This document shows positions 25,701 through 39,570 of a DNA stretch of 64,000 nucleotides, one piece after another. Under the pieces are notes generated by a model. That model was given only the letters and a program-made list of their open reading frames with translations. It had not been told where the DNA came from and searched no databases. The stretch spans positions 44,440,501 to 44,504,500 of the forward strand of contig JAVUNC010000005.1 of the NCBI GenBank assembly GCA_032173965.1. Reading direction: 5' to 3'. Every line of letters begins with the position of its first letter. Position 1 is the first letter of the stretch. Position numbers and translations under genes: made by a program. Source of the stretch: Sitta carolinensis. Its lineage: Eukaryota > Chordata > Aves > Passeriformes > Sittidae.

Positions 25701-25974
25701 AGTAAGTTATCATATCAGTAGGCTTTAGGAAAGGAAATATACTATTTTCATTAAAACAAATATGTTCTTAGAAAAGATTACTTTCCTTTGGTCGGAGAAA
25801 GGATGGTATCCTCACTTCCAGTTTCCCCTGTGACTTAAGAAACAAACAGAAAAATCCCCATGGAGAACTAGGATGTTTGCCTATTCCAGCATTAAAGGAG
25901 TTATTTAGTTCAGTCACTTTAAAGCAGTAAGAAACCATAGATACCATATTAGCTACTCAAAAAAGTTATTTCTT

Positions 25975-26012
25975 AAAAAAAAAAAAAAAAACAAAAAAAA
26001 CCAAAAAAAAAC
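25975..26012. repeat. A-rich tract with C interruptions
   Basis: A run of 17 A followed by A8 and A9 blocks separated by C or CC. This resembles the A/C-rich simple sequence seen elsewhere in the window. Confidence 0.8.
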
Positions 26013-28432
26013 CATAAACACTGATTTGTTCGCTTAAGCTTAAAAAGAAGTTACCAGGAGGTCTCTTTCCCAAGGTTTGGGCAGATAATACATTCAAGAC
26101 TTACAGAATAAAGAAGCATAAGCCTCAAGCATATCTTCTCCCTATATTCTTTTGAATTACTCTACAGTAATTTATGTAAGTGGCTTCTGTTGCTCCCTTA
26201 ATGACTACATAATTTTCTTGCTGTGTTTCCACTCATAGGATCACAGGATGACTACACAGTTTTGTCAGTGATATCAGTACTTTACTAGATAATCTCAGAT
26301 AGCTGGACTGAAATATCTCAACAGAACATGCAAAAAGGGAAAAATATTATGCTTTTCATGCTTGAACAAATATAACAGTGATGAATAACTATGTTGTTAA
26401 GATTAAGGCAGTGGAGGTTTATTGCTTGAAACTTGTGATTGTTTTTCATATCTTAGTTTTAAAATGATACCCAAATATCTTCCATAAAAATGTTGAATAA
26501 AAATATGAATTTTGACTATTTTCAGTGCTATTATATTTACAAATATTTTAATTTCTTCCTTAGTAAGATGCAAATTTTAGAAAAAAATTATTATTCATAG
26601 TAATTTTTTGTGCAGGATTTTGAGTGGATATAACACCAAAAGTGTTTTTTTTTACTTACTGGCAATATACTTAAGTGTAAATGGTATACCAAGTTAATTG
26701 AAAAATATTTTCTTATTACTTACCCTTTTGATCATACAAACTTTTTTCAACAAGATAGAAAATGTCTTTCAACTTTCAGTTAGATAAAAAGACTTATACA
26801 AATATTGCTTAGTAATACTCTTTTATTAAAATGGTTTCTAAGAAAAGAAAATTGGGACTATTTAATGTTTCTCTTCACCAAGGAAAGCAATAATGAGAAC
26901 AGAAGGAACATTTTATCTGGAGTATAAAATGCCTCTCTGTTCTTAGGAGATGCAAATACTTTTTGTTTCCTCATATCAACAAATTTTTCTTATGTTGTGG
27001 AGCACAGTTCGCTTACAGCTTCTGGTCCAGTAAATGATTTTGAGATGTAGTTTAAGCAGTAAGCTTGTAATAGTTTATTATGTTGTGAATTTCCATTGCT
27101 CATTCCTATTGTGCAGGTAATGACTTTGGGGGCAGAGAGTGAAATGAAATTCCCCATTGAGTAGATAAACACTCATTTATTACTGCTTCTCTGGGTGCCA
27201 AATTATAGGCTAGTTGATAGTGAGAACCTCTATCAGTTTTTAGCCTTTGACTCCAGATGACTGAGGTAATCACATGACTTATATCACCTCCAAAGGAAAA
27301 GCTCCTCTTATGAAAGAGTGGTTGAAAGACTGTTGCTGCATTATTAATAAAAACCAGAAGCAACACAGAATCCCTGATGTCTCAGGATGATGAGGTGAGA
27401 CTTTGAATTGTCCCACAGGAAATGGTTTTATTTTATTTATTTTCTTCCAACAAGTTTTGCATTTCCTTTGTTGCCACAGGCAGATGTAGCGCTTTCATGT
27501 ATAGAGTACAAAATGCAAATAGCAACTCTACAGTTGATAAGTGGTTGGAAATGCTTAGTGCTACAGGATGGCAAACCTACTTGGAATGTGTTATCTCATA
27601 CATACATTTCTATTCTGTAGTACATCTGCTCAGGGTTGCTGGGTAACCTTGAAGAGCAAGGACACTGCTAAAGTCACAATGAAGGTGATATGGGATGGTA
27701 AAATACTTGGAGCAAGCATCAAAATAGAATCTTATTGTTTCAGTGAAAAAAGTCACTCTTCCTAATCATATACACACCAAATTGGTGAAGGGTATGTAGT
27801 CAGAGGCTCGGTGTTTCATTAATGATGAATGATATAATTCAATAATGTAGTTTAAAATTAACATTTAGTAAGGACTCACCTATGGTTAATTTGTAATAAC
27901 TTCTCTTCTATTTTGATGATTAAGGTTCAGTGCTCCAGGAGCCCTGCCTTGGGAACACTCTCTAACAAGTTTAGCTGATAATGTTTAACAAGAGCCAGGG
28001 GAGCAATGACACCTAATCCATATGAGATTTAAGGAGCAAGGGATTCCCTCCAATCTAGAGCATTCCTATTGCTTATAGCTCACTGTCATTGTCACCTCTT
28101 TCAAAAGGAACTAGTTATCTTCATAAGATAATGCACTTCCTTATATTTCTTATTTAATGGATTTAACTTTCTTCAGGTGTATGAACACATGGTGTTTACT
28201 TTTGAGCCCCCTGTTGTTGCACAGCAACTTGCAATGGGTGTATGTGAAATGTCTGTCAACCTAATAAGTGCTTACCTAATGAGATAATACTCTTTAGTAA
28301 CAATGTGCCTTGGCTAGGTGATATGATGAGGCAAGGGTAAGTCACACAACAAAACAGAGTGCAAAATTTAAATTAATGAGGCCAGGGTCTGAGGCTTCTT
28401 TTCGTTAAGTTGATTTTAAGTTGGGCATATGT

Positions 28433-28471
28433 CTTTATGTAAGACATAAAGTTAGACATCTTGTGATGTCT
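28433..28471. other. Two adjacent perfect hairpins
   Basis: CTTTATGT and ACATAAAG pair across AAG (28,433-28,451). Two bases on, AGACATC and GATGTCT pair across TTGT (28,454-28,471). The arms also share the words GTCTTTAT and AGACAT, so alternative pairing is possible. The stems are too short for a microRNA precursor. Confidence 0.6.
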
Positions 28472-30628
28472 TTATTGCCTGTTTGACAGTTTTGTGTGTA
28501 CAAATGCTGAGGTACAGTTTTAGCTGAAGCAGCAGCGCTCAGCAAGTGCTAAGTGCAGAGGGCTGGTATCATTGGTGCATGTGGCAATGGAAAGGACTGT
28601 GCTGTGCAAGTTAACAGTGTGTTTGTAGTTCCTTATTGTACTTTAGCTGATCTATGACTTCCATGCAAGTCCAAAGAAAATCAACCAGGATAGTCAGCAT
28701 TCTAGAACACTTTCCCCAGAGCCACAATTTCAAAGAATTAGTCAATTGAAGGAAAGGTTTCGGATTGAGATTCAAATACATGAGAGGTTGTTGCAAACAG
28801 GAAAGTACTAAACTGTTCTTGGGTCTGTGGGGAGTAGGAGAAGAATAATAATGTTTTTACATTCTAGTGAGGGAGATTTAAGTTAGACATTGAGGAAACC
28901 ACTGTAATTGTAAAATTAGTGAAGCACAGCAGCTGATGGGTTAGAGATGCTGCAGCATCCCTGTTGAAGATTCTGGGAATGAGTTGGGCAAACTTCTGTC
29001 AGTGGCAGGTTAGTGATCCTTGTTGTGAGCAGAGGGGTGGCAAACATGGCTCATGGCATCCCTACCCACCCTGCTGAGGTCAGATCTGTTTTTAAACTGT
29101 ACTTGGGAGACAGTGATGTTAAGAAACCTTTGAATTGCAGTATCTTCTTTACCCTGATCTGTTTTATGATTGTGTCTCTTACTTATCTCTTGTTAGGGTA
29201 TAAGATAAAACCTAAATATGCTTTTAACCAGAGAGTTTCCACAGTTTTCTTTTCCCAAGAGAGGTATTAAAAGAAAATGCAGCATGTCTGTTTAATACTG
29301 TCTTAACCCTGGTTTTGTGTTATTTGGCACTATTCTTTGTTCATGTGTTGTGAATGCAATCTTTTTCTAATAATTTGAAAGAAAATTTGAATATTGTCAT
29401 TACAGAAAATTAAATCCCAGAAATTTATGGGTAAACTTCCATTTTTATTTAAAGAAGGTTTGTGGAAATTAATTAAATCAGGGATTGTAAAATGCCCTTC
29501 TGGTTTTTTTTTATATCATAGCATAAATAAATAAAGTCCCTTTTATTCTAAATCTATGTAGCATTACATCATTTCCCACATCAATTTAAGCTTCTGTTCT
29601 CTAGAGAAGGTGTTATTTACAGTAAAATCCTATGGTATTCAAAGTAATAAAATGTGTCTTGTTGCAGCCAATGAAGATGTTTTCTAGAATGGATGGTAAA
29701 GTTCATTGGAGCATTGAAAAGGGTTGGTTTCTTGTATGTAGACACAACCTAAGCACTTGAATAACCAACAGAGTCATTAGGATGTCTGTTTTTAAGAATA
29801 CTGGTGTTGGTGGTGACAAAATAGGAGTATTTTTTACTTATTGCCCTCTTTCTTCCTTGTTTTTCCTTATTATCTGACCTTTCTTGCCTTAATATTAATT
29901 TTTCTGACCTGTAGTTTGCTTTTCCATTTCTTCTTTTTGTTTCAGTTCAAGAGCTGGAACAGGAAAATTGTATTGGAGCCCCTCTGATACGTTTCCTTTG
30001 AATGGTAATAGAGTTTAACTGGCTGATGTTATACAGTCCTAATGAATTTTATTTACAGCATTGGGGATTAGAAAAACACTTTCTAACAAAACTCAAACCA
30101 TTGTTTTCCACACAAATGCTTGTTCCAGTGTGCTCTTAGATTTGGAAAAGAAACAGCGTGAAGTTCCATTAATGCTTTTTAATTAGAAAAAATTTTAATT
30201 GTGGTCTCAGACTTCACAACGATCTGTGGTGTTTCTGAGTGCTAAAATAGTGGCACATAGAGCTTCTGCCTCTCTTAAATCTCTTCCTTGAAAAGCACAA
30301 TTAAAAGTGTATTTTTGCTGCTACTGTCACCACACTTTAGTTCTATGACAATTTTAAAGAAGGAATTTTCTTTGAGTCCACCAGGATGGGGCTGAAGTGC
30401 TACACATGAGAGAGAATATATTCTAGTGGGTTTTTAATAGATTAAAAAAACCCCACTGTTTGTCTTACAGAAACAAGTAAAGGGCCTCCTGTGACACATA
30501 AGATTTTGTAAGCACACTGAACTGGCAATCAGCTAATCTCCAGTGTCAGAACGATATCAGTAATTGGATCCCCTATGAAACAACAGGAGTCAGTGGTGGG
30601 TGGATTGTTTCTTTGCAGTGCAGTGCAG

Positions 30629-30655
30629 GCAGCTGAGTGCTCCGTGCTCAGCTGC
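30629..30655. other. GC-rich hairpin with E-box arms
   Basis: GCAGCTGAG pairs perfectly with CTCAGCTGC; two wobble pairs and a C-G pair extend it to a three-base loop. Each arm contains CAGCTG, an E-box. An ATG lies near the right arm's flank but the frame is short. Confidence 0.55.
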
Positions 30656-31678
30656 GAGGTTGTGGGAGCATGATTGCCACAGTACCAGGAGAATTGAGAC
30701 AGGTTTTTAATTACTGCTTTATTGAATTATTTGGTATTATTTCTTGCAAGTGTGCAATGAAGCACCATGTGAGAATACTAATTTATACTCGGTTAATCAT
30801 GGGTAGTAGGACTTCTGTTGCATGCTTGTAGCCTGCTTGTGTCTTTTAGTTTTATAGTAATCATGAGAGATACCACTTTTAGAGTTCTATACTTAATGTA
30901 GGTAAATTTTTGAGTCAGAAATAATGTTGTTAGTGTGCGTGTGATATTATGATTGAAAGTCACAGGAGAGATTTTTCAGGGTACCACAATGGGAATGTCT
31001 TGATGTTCAAGAACAAAAAAACAAAAAAAGCAAAACCCAATCAAAATATACAAGGGAGAAGTAAAAAAATAATCTTATTTTCCATTGTTTGTAATAAGTA
31101 GGCCTGTTTTGACTCAACTAACTATCAGGAGCCCCTTTTCTGCTGTGAGTATTTTCACCAAGAGCGATAACTCCTACAAGACAGATGTCCTGATATTTTG
31201 AAAGAGTGGTTTAAATATGTATGTGTATGGGTTTTTTCCATCTATTTGATGTTAAAATCAATTTTAGAGACAGCCATGATGTAAGATGCTCTTTTTCTTT
31301 TACTGCCTCAGTCCATACTTCTGTGAAATAGTACAGCATATTTTCTGAGCCATTTAAGCCCCTAAATGGCTAACTTTTTAATCACCAAAGTACCAAATAA
31401 ACCTAAGTCTTTGAAATTATATAAAAATATTTACTATCACATTATGTTTATAGTATGACTTGAACAGCACCTTCAAGCTTCTGAAGTTAATTTTTTTCTC
31501 CAGCTTTGACATAATTTTTCTTCACCCATCACCTGCAAATGTTATTGATGCTTGAATGAGTCAAAATACTTGAAAACTATCTTATTGTAAATATGGAGGA
31601 ACTCTAAGTCAGTTCCTATTTAAATTATATCTATTGAGTGGAATAGGAAATGGAGAATATCTCTATGGGAAATAGGGA

Positions 31679-31693
31679 ATATATATATATATA
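31679..31693. repeat. Short (TA)n
   Basis: About seven AT dinucleotides following AGGGAAT. Confidence 0.7.
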
Positions 31694-32791
31694 ATAGCAG
31701 AATACATAGAGGATGCATTTTAAAAAGGGTTTTATTTATAATGGATATTTGTGTCTTCTATGCTTATACTCTATTTTTATAACTTCTTCAGAAATGAACA
31801 TAATTTCTGTGTTTATAATCCATCCACATTGACACTATAATTGTTACTTTGCAGATCAGAACTAGGCAAATAGAGAGAGAACAGTGTTGTGTCTTTTCAA
31901 CCATGCGTCATTACTATCTGACTAACAACAGCAAACTGTAGTTTCATGCAGCTAAAGCAAGATTGTAATTGACTTTGTAAAGAGATCAAGGAAAGATGTT
32001 TTTAAGCCCAGTAAGTTTTAATAACTTTCAGAGAAAGACAACTTTTTGTCTGATTTGGCATAGAAGAGAGAGTTCTTGCTCTATGAAATTAATTGCTCTG
32101 CTTCCAAGAACTGTTTCAGGGAAGTTAGTTCCTTAAATGAAAGTATTATGGATGAGCCCAAATCAGTTTTGTCTTTTCTGCCCTCAGTGATTAAATAAAA
32201 CAAATTAAATCAGGTGTATTTGTCTCATTCTTTTATTTTGTCTGAATGAATGCTACACACAGAACTAAAGTCTCCTCTTGCAGAGCCCTTAAATATCTGA
32301 CTATTTTTACCCTACTTCATTGGGGTTCTCTCCCTGGAGCATTGGTTCAGAAGGGGATTTGAGTTTTTCATTGTCTTTTCCAAAACTGCTGCTGTGGTAG
32401 ACAAACGCACGCCGTTATGTTGTGCTTGGTTTTTTTTCTTTTAGGATTGTTTCCTCAACCACTACCTCTTGCTATAATTTTCCCAACATTTAAATGTTTT
32501 TCTCCCTTGTAGTAGTTTTCTGTGAGAAGGCATTATGTGCAGGGTTTTGCTGCAGCTACTTTTCACATTTAGAGTACTGCTTTTGCAACTGATTTTGGCA
32601 GATTGAACAAAGTGATAAGATTGCTATGCAGGAAAGTTAGACAAATAGAACAGTACTGTCCTTGGCTCTCATACTTTTCCAAATACTCTGTTTTCCTAGT
32701 TGTCTTTTTCATATTCCACCTAATGTCAGCATCACAGATTCAGGGTCTTAATCAGATTCCAACTTTGTGGTTATCTCTTCTCTTTTTACAC

Positions 32792-32805
32792 TTTTTTTTT
32801 TTTTT
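32792..32805. repeat. Poly(T) run of 14
   Basis: A T run inside a pyrimidine-rich stretch. No acceptor AG of note follows directly. Confidence 0.8.
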
Positions 32806-35800
32806 CTTTCCCAACAAGATAAAAAAGATAGTTTCCTTGTCTTCTTTTCTTTGTGTGAGAAATGCCATTTAGATTCTACTTTACTTTGACCAATTATACG
32901 TTTTTTCCACCTGCTGTTTCTGTTGCTGGGTGTGCAATGAGACAGCCTCCTGGTTCCCAGTGCTGGCTTTCTTGACAGGCTGTGTTAACTAATTGGTCTC
33001 TGCCATTTTCTCTGTCTTTATCTCCTTTCCCTGGCTCCCCCAGCTGGAGCAGAGCCTCAGAGAGAGCAGCCCACAGGAAAGCATTCTCCTTGAGCTTCTG
33101 ACAGCCACCTCATCTTCCGTGCTGTTATTAGCAAAACAAAAGCAAAAGTCCTCGTGTGGGCTTCCCGCAAGTAGTGAGGAGTCAAACTGTGAATTGAAAA
33201 CATCTTTGCCCTGCTTTTCAGCTAGGAAAGAAATGTGTCAGTGATGTCTGAGGCACAGATCAGGTGGCTTTTTCAGAACACCAAAGAAACTGTTAAGTTT
33301 TTGGTACAAAATATTTGTTTTGTCCTTTCAGGAGAAGTAATCATAGCGTGTCACATTTAGTAAGAGATTTAAGAACTAAATCACAAGGTAGGTATAATAT
33401 AAGTGCTACACTCCACTCTCACACACTATATATAAACTTTGAGCATCCTTCTGCTCTTCAAATTGAATAAGCCCCTATAAAAATGGATAGCTTTACCAGT
33501 GTTCAGAAAAGGGAAGGAAGTTGGTTTAATATTTTATTTACCTGCTTCATTAGAATATTAATTCAATTTGAAAATTATAGAAAACATTTCTGCTCATGGC
33601 ATTTCATGACATCATTTGAACAACATTTACTGGTAAATTGATGCAATCATGGAGCAGAACAGTTAACTTTTTCATGTGTATTTCAAGCTGGAAATTTAAA
33701 CATAACTTTTGATGTGTTCATGCTTGAAGTTCTACTTTAAAAAAGTGTACTGAACAGAATACAGGAATTTACAACTACAGCATCTAACCTGTCTTGATTC
33801 TGCCCAATCTAAATGCCCTGTAAGTATAACATGATTGTGTTTGAAAAATTTCAGCACTGAATAGTAAATTGACTCCCGTTTTGCACATATTTTGTTTTGT
33901 TTTAAGAATGTCCATATATGGTCCAAAGTTAAAGCTTTTGGGGCATCTTTATTGTGTAATTCTTTGTTTAGTCTGCAAATAGTTCTTTGTTTGCTTCTTT
34001 TTTTACCTGGGTCTATGGTTCTGGACTAACAGTCTATTTGAAACCCATGTATGCATTTTTTATTTCTGATATAAAGACAGCCTTAATTTCATGGCAATTT
34101 GGGATTACTTTGCTCTTTGCTATGATATATCCCTAATGATCTAAAGTATCATGATTATTGTATGAACCATAGCTTCCATATTAGGTTAACTCAAACTTTG
34201 ATTTGCAGCAGGATAAATTGGTAATATCCCAAACACCTCTGTTAGAGTGACACAGTTGTCCAAGTACACTATAAACGGGCCTTGAGCTGCTACAGGTTCT
34301 GCAATTGACTTAGAGGAGGTGCCTAGCAAGATCAGTGTTAGTGTCTCTGGAGGTTCAGGGTTTTCCTTGTACATCAGCTTCTTTGATGTCCACAGTAGAG
34401 ACTCAAACCAATGCAATGGGACAAACACTGCCAGCCACTATGGCAGATGGCCACCAGAATTGTTGACCTTCAGGCTAAATACTCAATTAATTTTAATATT
34501 GACTCTTGGATCCATTCTCCCTTATCCTATTGACTCATAAAAATCAGGGGAAAACATCAACAGAGAAGTTTCATTTACTTCTTTTTTGAACTGACTTCAT
34601 GTAGGTTGTGTGAGTATGCACATCTATACATAAAAATACTTCCCAAAGTATATAGAATGAAGTTCATTGGTAACTTGGATTAATTTCAACTTTTTCAAAT
34701 TTAAATTCACAAAATATTTAGGTTGAAAAGTTTTTAAAGTGTGAACAATTGAATTTTAATTGTAGTCACTCAGGATTAAATCTAATCCTGACTGCTAGAT
34801 CTCTTAGCCATTTTAAAACATTTTAATTACTAATTATACTTGCACAAAACTGTTTTTAAAATAAATGCCAATCTGACATTCAAAGTTATGGTGTATTTTT
34901 CACATCTTTCAGTTGACTAAATGGCTTATAACAACTTGTACTGTACAGCACCAAAATTATTTTCATCATCAATTTCTCAGTAACATACAAAGCAAAAGTT
35001 TTGTCAAAGTTTGCTAAGTTGTTCATTTATCTGGTATCCCAGTGTTTAAGGAGTTGTTTAACTTATGATCTTGAAATCACTTTCCTGGGAAAGTGAAAGA
35101 CATGAGGTGCAAGGTATTATCTCTGACCACCAGTGCCCATCTCCTCCACCCTCCTGTTCTCTGTGAGGAACTGAGGTCCAGCTCGTGGATGCCTCTGGAT
35201 GGATACAAGGAGGCAGCTTATGAACATGATGAAGTTTGGCTCTCCTGCTCAGTTGTGGTTCCTCCTGCTGCTGTCTGTGGAGTCTGGCCCTTTCCTTGAC
35301 TTACCTTTGAGCAGGAGAGAGCCACACGAAAGACAGGACTGGGCTAAGCAGCAAACATCCTTTATGCAAAGACAAAAAGAGAAGTTTAGGGAGGAGGTGT
35401 GAGTGTTGTCTAGCCCATTCTGTCTGCTGTCAAATGCCTTTCTGTATTTCCAGCTAGTCAGCACAGGAAGTTTCCTTAAAAATCAAAACAGGTAACATTC
35501 TGGGGTATGTCAATGAATATGCAAACAGACAAGTTCGGGGATCCTTTGACTTCAAATCTCTTAACCAAATGAGAAGTGTTAGCACACTTCACAGGAGAAG
35601 CAAAAAAGAACTTGAACAACTTATTCTTTGCTAGAAGGCATAATTGCCATCTTTAATCGACTTTAATTGTCTAGTAGCTATGGGCACATATGACCACCTT
35701 TCTTTGCTTTATTCTGTAAACAGGTTTAAGTTAATGCCCCTTACAAAAAACAGAATAGAAATGAATCCCAAATGAGGGTCCATTCAAAGATTACTCTTAG

Positions 35801-38800
35801 AACCAAATATGGTTTTTAAAGGGCAGGTTATGCAAAGTGCCTATGATGGCTGTTCTGGAAAATGAAGGCAAGATTTTGAGAAGAAATTAGGAAGTTTTTT
35901 TTGTATTTGTCATAAGATTTTCTTCAACACCATATGAACCCTTGTCTGCTGATCAATTGAGTTCGTTTGCAAATATGAAGTGAGAGGAAAGAGATTATTC
36001 AGAAGAAAATCTGTATGGTACAAAGCCTTCTATTTCATAAAAGAAATCAGATCCAAATTCAACTAGTAGTGATTCAGTAGTTAGCAGTCAACTGTTATTC
36101 CTTGGTCAAGAGAAGAAGGAGAAATTGGGATTATACCTACTTGGTATTTTTGAAAAACTCTTTTCCACCTGAAGCAAATGTATTTGCTGATGTTAATGAA
36201 CATTGGAGTTGCATGACAAATGAAGATTCAGGAATTTTGTAAGGCATTTGATTTATATTTATCTAATGCTCATGACTGACACTTATGGTAAATGAGAACA
36301 AATGATAGGTAGAAAGTCCACTGTTTTGGCTGCATTTAATTTTTTTTTTGGTAGATATTATTTCTGTAATTTTTAAACCAAAGTACACTTTTCATTAACT
36401 TCAGTGGATGAAGGATTATGCCCTGCATCATAATTTTATCGAGTCTTACTGGAAAAAGTGTTCACATGGGCCCTGGAAGTATTTCATTTTTCAGAGGAAA
36501 GAGCCTGCATTGTGATTATGTTTAGAGAATGAGGAAGAAGACTTTAAAGTAGAACAAATTCCTGTAGATGGTATTTGCATTAAAGGCAAGTGCTAGAAAT
36601 GTTTATACAGTATAATTCTCTCTTGATGACTGGGGATTATATTAAAGATGGAAGGTGTTTCTAAGCCATTGCTGTTAATTGTTAGTCTGTTCTATGAGTA
36701 CAGCAAAATTTCTGGCTGTTCATGTGGAAATGACTAAAAAATATCTGTGAAACTAAGAAAAAAATCTGAAAATTTACCATCTTCAGTAGAAGCTCACATA
36801 ATTTTAATGTATGCTGTGGGTTCAAATTTATGTCTCTTTGTCAGAAAGCTAATCTGAAAGAGTTTAATTTGGAAATACCTGTTACACCTTTCCTCAGTGG
36901 GACTAAGCTTTCAAACCTATTCAAATTCATCATCAGCCTTGTACAAATTATCTAAGAAAGCCCAAGGAAAATTCAATGGGAATATTTCCCTCAGGATCCA
37001 CCATACTGATTACAGAAAATATCCATGCTTAATACTGAGTTTATGTTTACATCTTTTCAGCTTATCATGAAAGAGAGCCAGTGTATACATTCATGTGGAG
37101 CCAGTGAGGTTGCAAATGCTTACAGCTCTGATAAATTTTGTAACAGCTTGCATTTACAGCAAACTCTGCTTTGCACTTCTGACAAAAATACATATGTAAC
37201 TCCCAGGGCATAACATGTGTGTTCATTTTCTCACCACAAATGCAAATCTGATGCATGAGACTTGACAGTGTATAACAGAACATTTCCTATTTTGAACTAG
37301 CTCTACTAACACTGTCACCTTCTGTAATAACCCTTTACCTTTCCTAGGGTGAAACACAAATGTTTGCACTCATGAAAAGTTGACAGTGCCATGCAACACT
37401 GATTCTTGTCATTACTATCAGCTGCATGATCCCATAATGTACAATACCAGCTGGAACTCAGTTGTGAAATAGAACACACAGTTGGTTTTTGGGACCTCCT
37501 ACATTAGTGTTGTGAAATTCCTATAGAGTATGACATCCTTTTCTTTTTTTTTTTAAGAATGCATAACTTTCTTACAAATAGTGCTACTGTTAGCTTTCTA
37601 TTAGGCTTGCAAAATTGTGACTGGCACAGTCTCAGTAGAAGCTTGTTTTCCTTTTATTGTTTAACTTAAATTTTGCAGTGGTGGAAACTCGACCTGATTT
37701 TTCACCAGGTTGAAGGTCAAATTCTTTTACAAATTAGGACAGAATTAGATAAAGTTCTCTATTTTTGGAGAACCTCAGTAATGTTAGCATTTCTTCACAT
37801 CCTCTATCAAATTTCTGATGCCATCAGAAAGGAGAGTTAACAGCATTGTCATCACAAAGGAGTGCAGGAGTGGCAGGGGAGACCTTAAGTTCACATGGGT
37901 ATTTTTAAGTCCATGACAGAATGGTGAAGGCAGTAGGAGATGCAGATTTTCTTCGATGTCCACTTTACTGTAGACCTCTGTTGTCTGGTCTTATTTCAGT
38001 TTTACAGTCAAGGAGCTGCTAAATTTTGTCCCTTCTGTTCTCTTATGTTTAAACGTGTGTTTCCATGTAAAATTACTGACATCTTTAGCATCTCATCCTT
38101 TTGCCCAAGAATGCTCTTTTGCATGTGATAAAAAGCTGTTCCTCTTACTGAAACAGAGCTCATATGCCAGGCTCACTTGAAGTCTCTGGAATGACAGCAT
38201 GAATATTTTACCACAAATAATCAGCTGGTTGCCTTAGGCATTCAGAGACCTGTTTGCTTCTCTTTGACCTTGTGGGTACCTGAGGTCTTAAAATTCATAG
38301 TTTTAGAGCTTTCTAGGAACCACAGGCAGGAGCCTGAAGACAGTGTCCCGTTTATTTCCAACACAGAATCAACAGATTTCACAGGAAGAATGGAATCCAG
38401 AAAGTGGTGCAGGAGAAGCCCAAAGCTGGGTGCCCTGTGCTGCTTCCCGCTGTGGCCAGCATGCTGCCTCTGCAGTCAGCAGTGCTGATGCTCTCCTGGA
38501 GGGAGGGATGACTGCAGCTTGCTTGTTGTGAATGCTGGACAAAAGCATCCCTGCTACTTTAAGCCCTGCTACTTAAAAGCACTGTTTATTACACCAACCA
38601 AACAAGGGAATTAAACAGATTATAGGCTTATGTTAGAGCAAGTGAAAGATAGAAAGCATGTAATTGGAAGGTGGAGAGTTTTGACAGCTTCTGCAGATGC
38701 CAATAGATGGAAAGGAGGATTGTGTTTCTAAAATGTAACTTTTTTTAACAAGGCTCAAATAATTCAAATAATTTGAGGGTATTGTATTTGTAATGAAATG

Positions 38801-39543
38801 TATGACTGTATTTCTTTCTAGGTATTAGTTATGATTTTTTTTTTGTCTCTTTACTATCCAGAACATTTTGTGAGCAGTATTATTGTTCAGTTTCTGTACT
38901 AATTTTTGAAGTAATGCTCTGATTTTACTGGTTTTGCTATGCAGTGTTATCTGGAAGGATCAGGAATTCAGTATTGCCTCAGAAACTTCACGTTATTTTA
39001 TCACTCAGCAGTGTTTTCATATCCAGTATCATGTCTGATGCAAAGCATATAAATGGAAGATTGTTTCAGAATCCTTATTTTTCAGAAACTTATATAAGCT
39101 TAAAAATAATACAGTGAAGAATTCATTTTTACATGCTTTTGGCTTTTGCCTTTTGAAAACCAAAAGGATTTCCTGAGGGATATGCTTGTCTACATCTATT
39201 TTCTCTCCAGCATATGAAATGACAGGCTATACAAAGTGCCCAAATATTAATTTTTGTGGCATGTCTGTGTATTCATCTGTCAACCTTCAGTGAATTTTCT
39301 GGTTTTCTATTAGCTTGTCCCAAACTCCTGGCAAGCTAAATTTCTCTAACAGACATCAATTCACTGCATTAAACTCCTATTCTACTCTGCAAGACATATT
39401 GATTATTTTTTTTTCTCAGCAAAGTGACAAATACCATTTTCATGACAATAATAGAGATTGATTACAATTTTATGGAACAGAGAAGGAGCCAATATTGCTG
39501 AAAGAACCTTGAGGCTTATAAAAAAATTGGAAAAAAGATTGTT

Positions 39544-39570
39544 TGAATTAATTAAAAAATAATTAATTCA
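39544..39570. other. Perfect 11-bp AT-rich inverted repeat
   Basis: TGAATTAATTA and TAATTAATTCA are exact reverse complements around five A bases. Both arms are runs of TAAT/ATTA homeodomain cores. In such AT-rich DNA a palindrome of this kind can arise by chance, so function is not implied. Confidence 0.65.

Larger units (their letters stand above)
21064..33043. other. Noncoding AT-rich stretch
   Basis: The longest + strand frame from a possible start, 131 codons at 24,121-24,516, begins with GTG and runs through a GC-richer patch. It shows a weakly signal-like hydrophobic start but no domain, and opposite-strand frames of 94 and 72 codons overlap it, so I treat it as chance. The tract holds the G run, A-rich tract and hairpins listed separately. 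Confidence 0.6.

Noticed and set aside
26236..26262. ATAGGATCACAGGATGAC, resembling a CR1 3' tail
   Set aside because: The neighbouring sequence does not match the CR1 3' untranslated region in either direction, so the similarity is limited to a few words.
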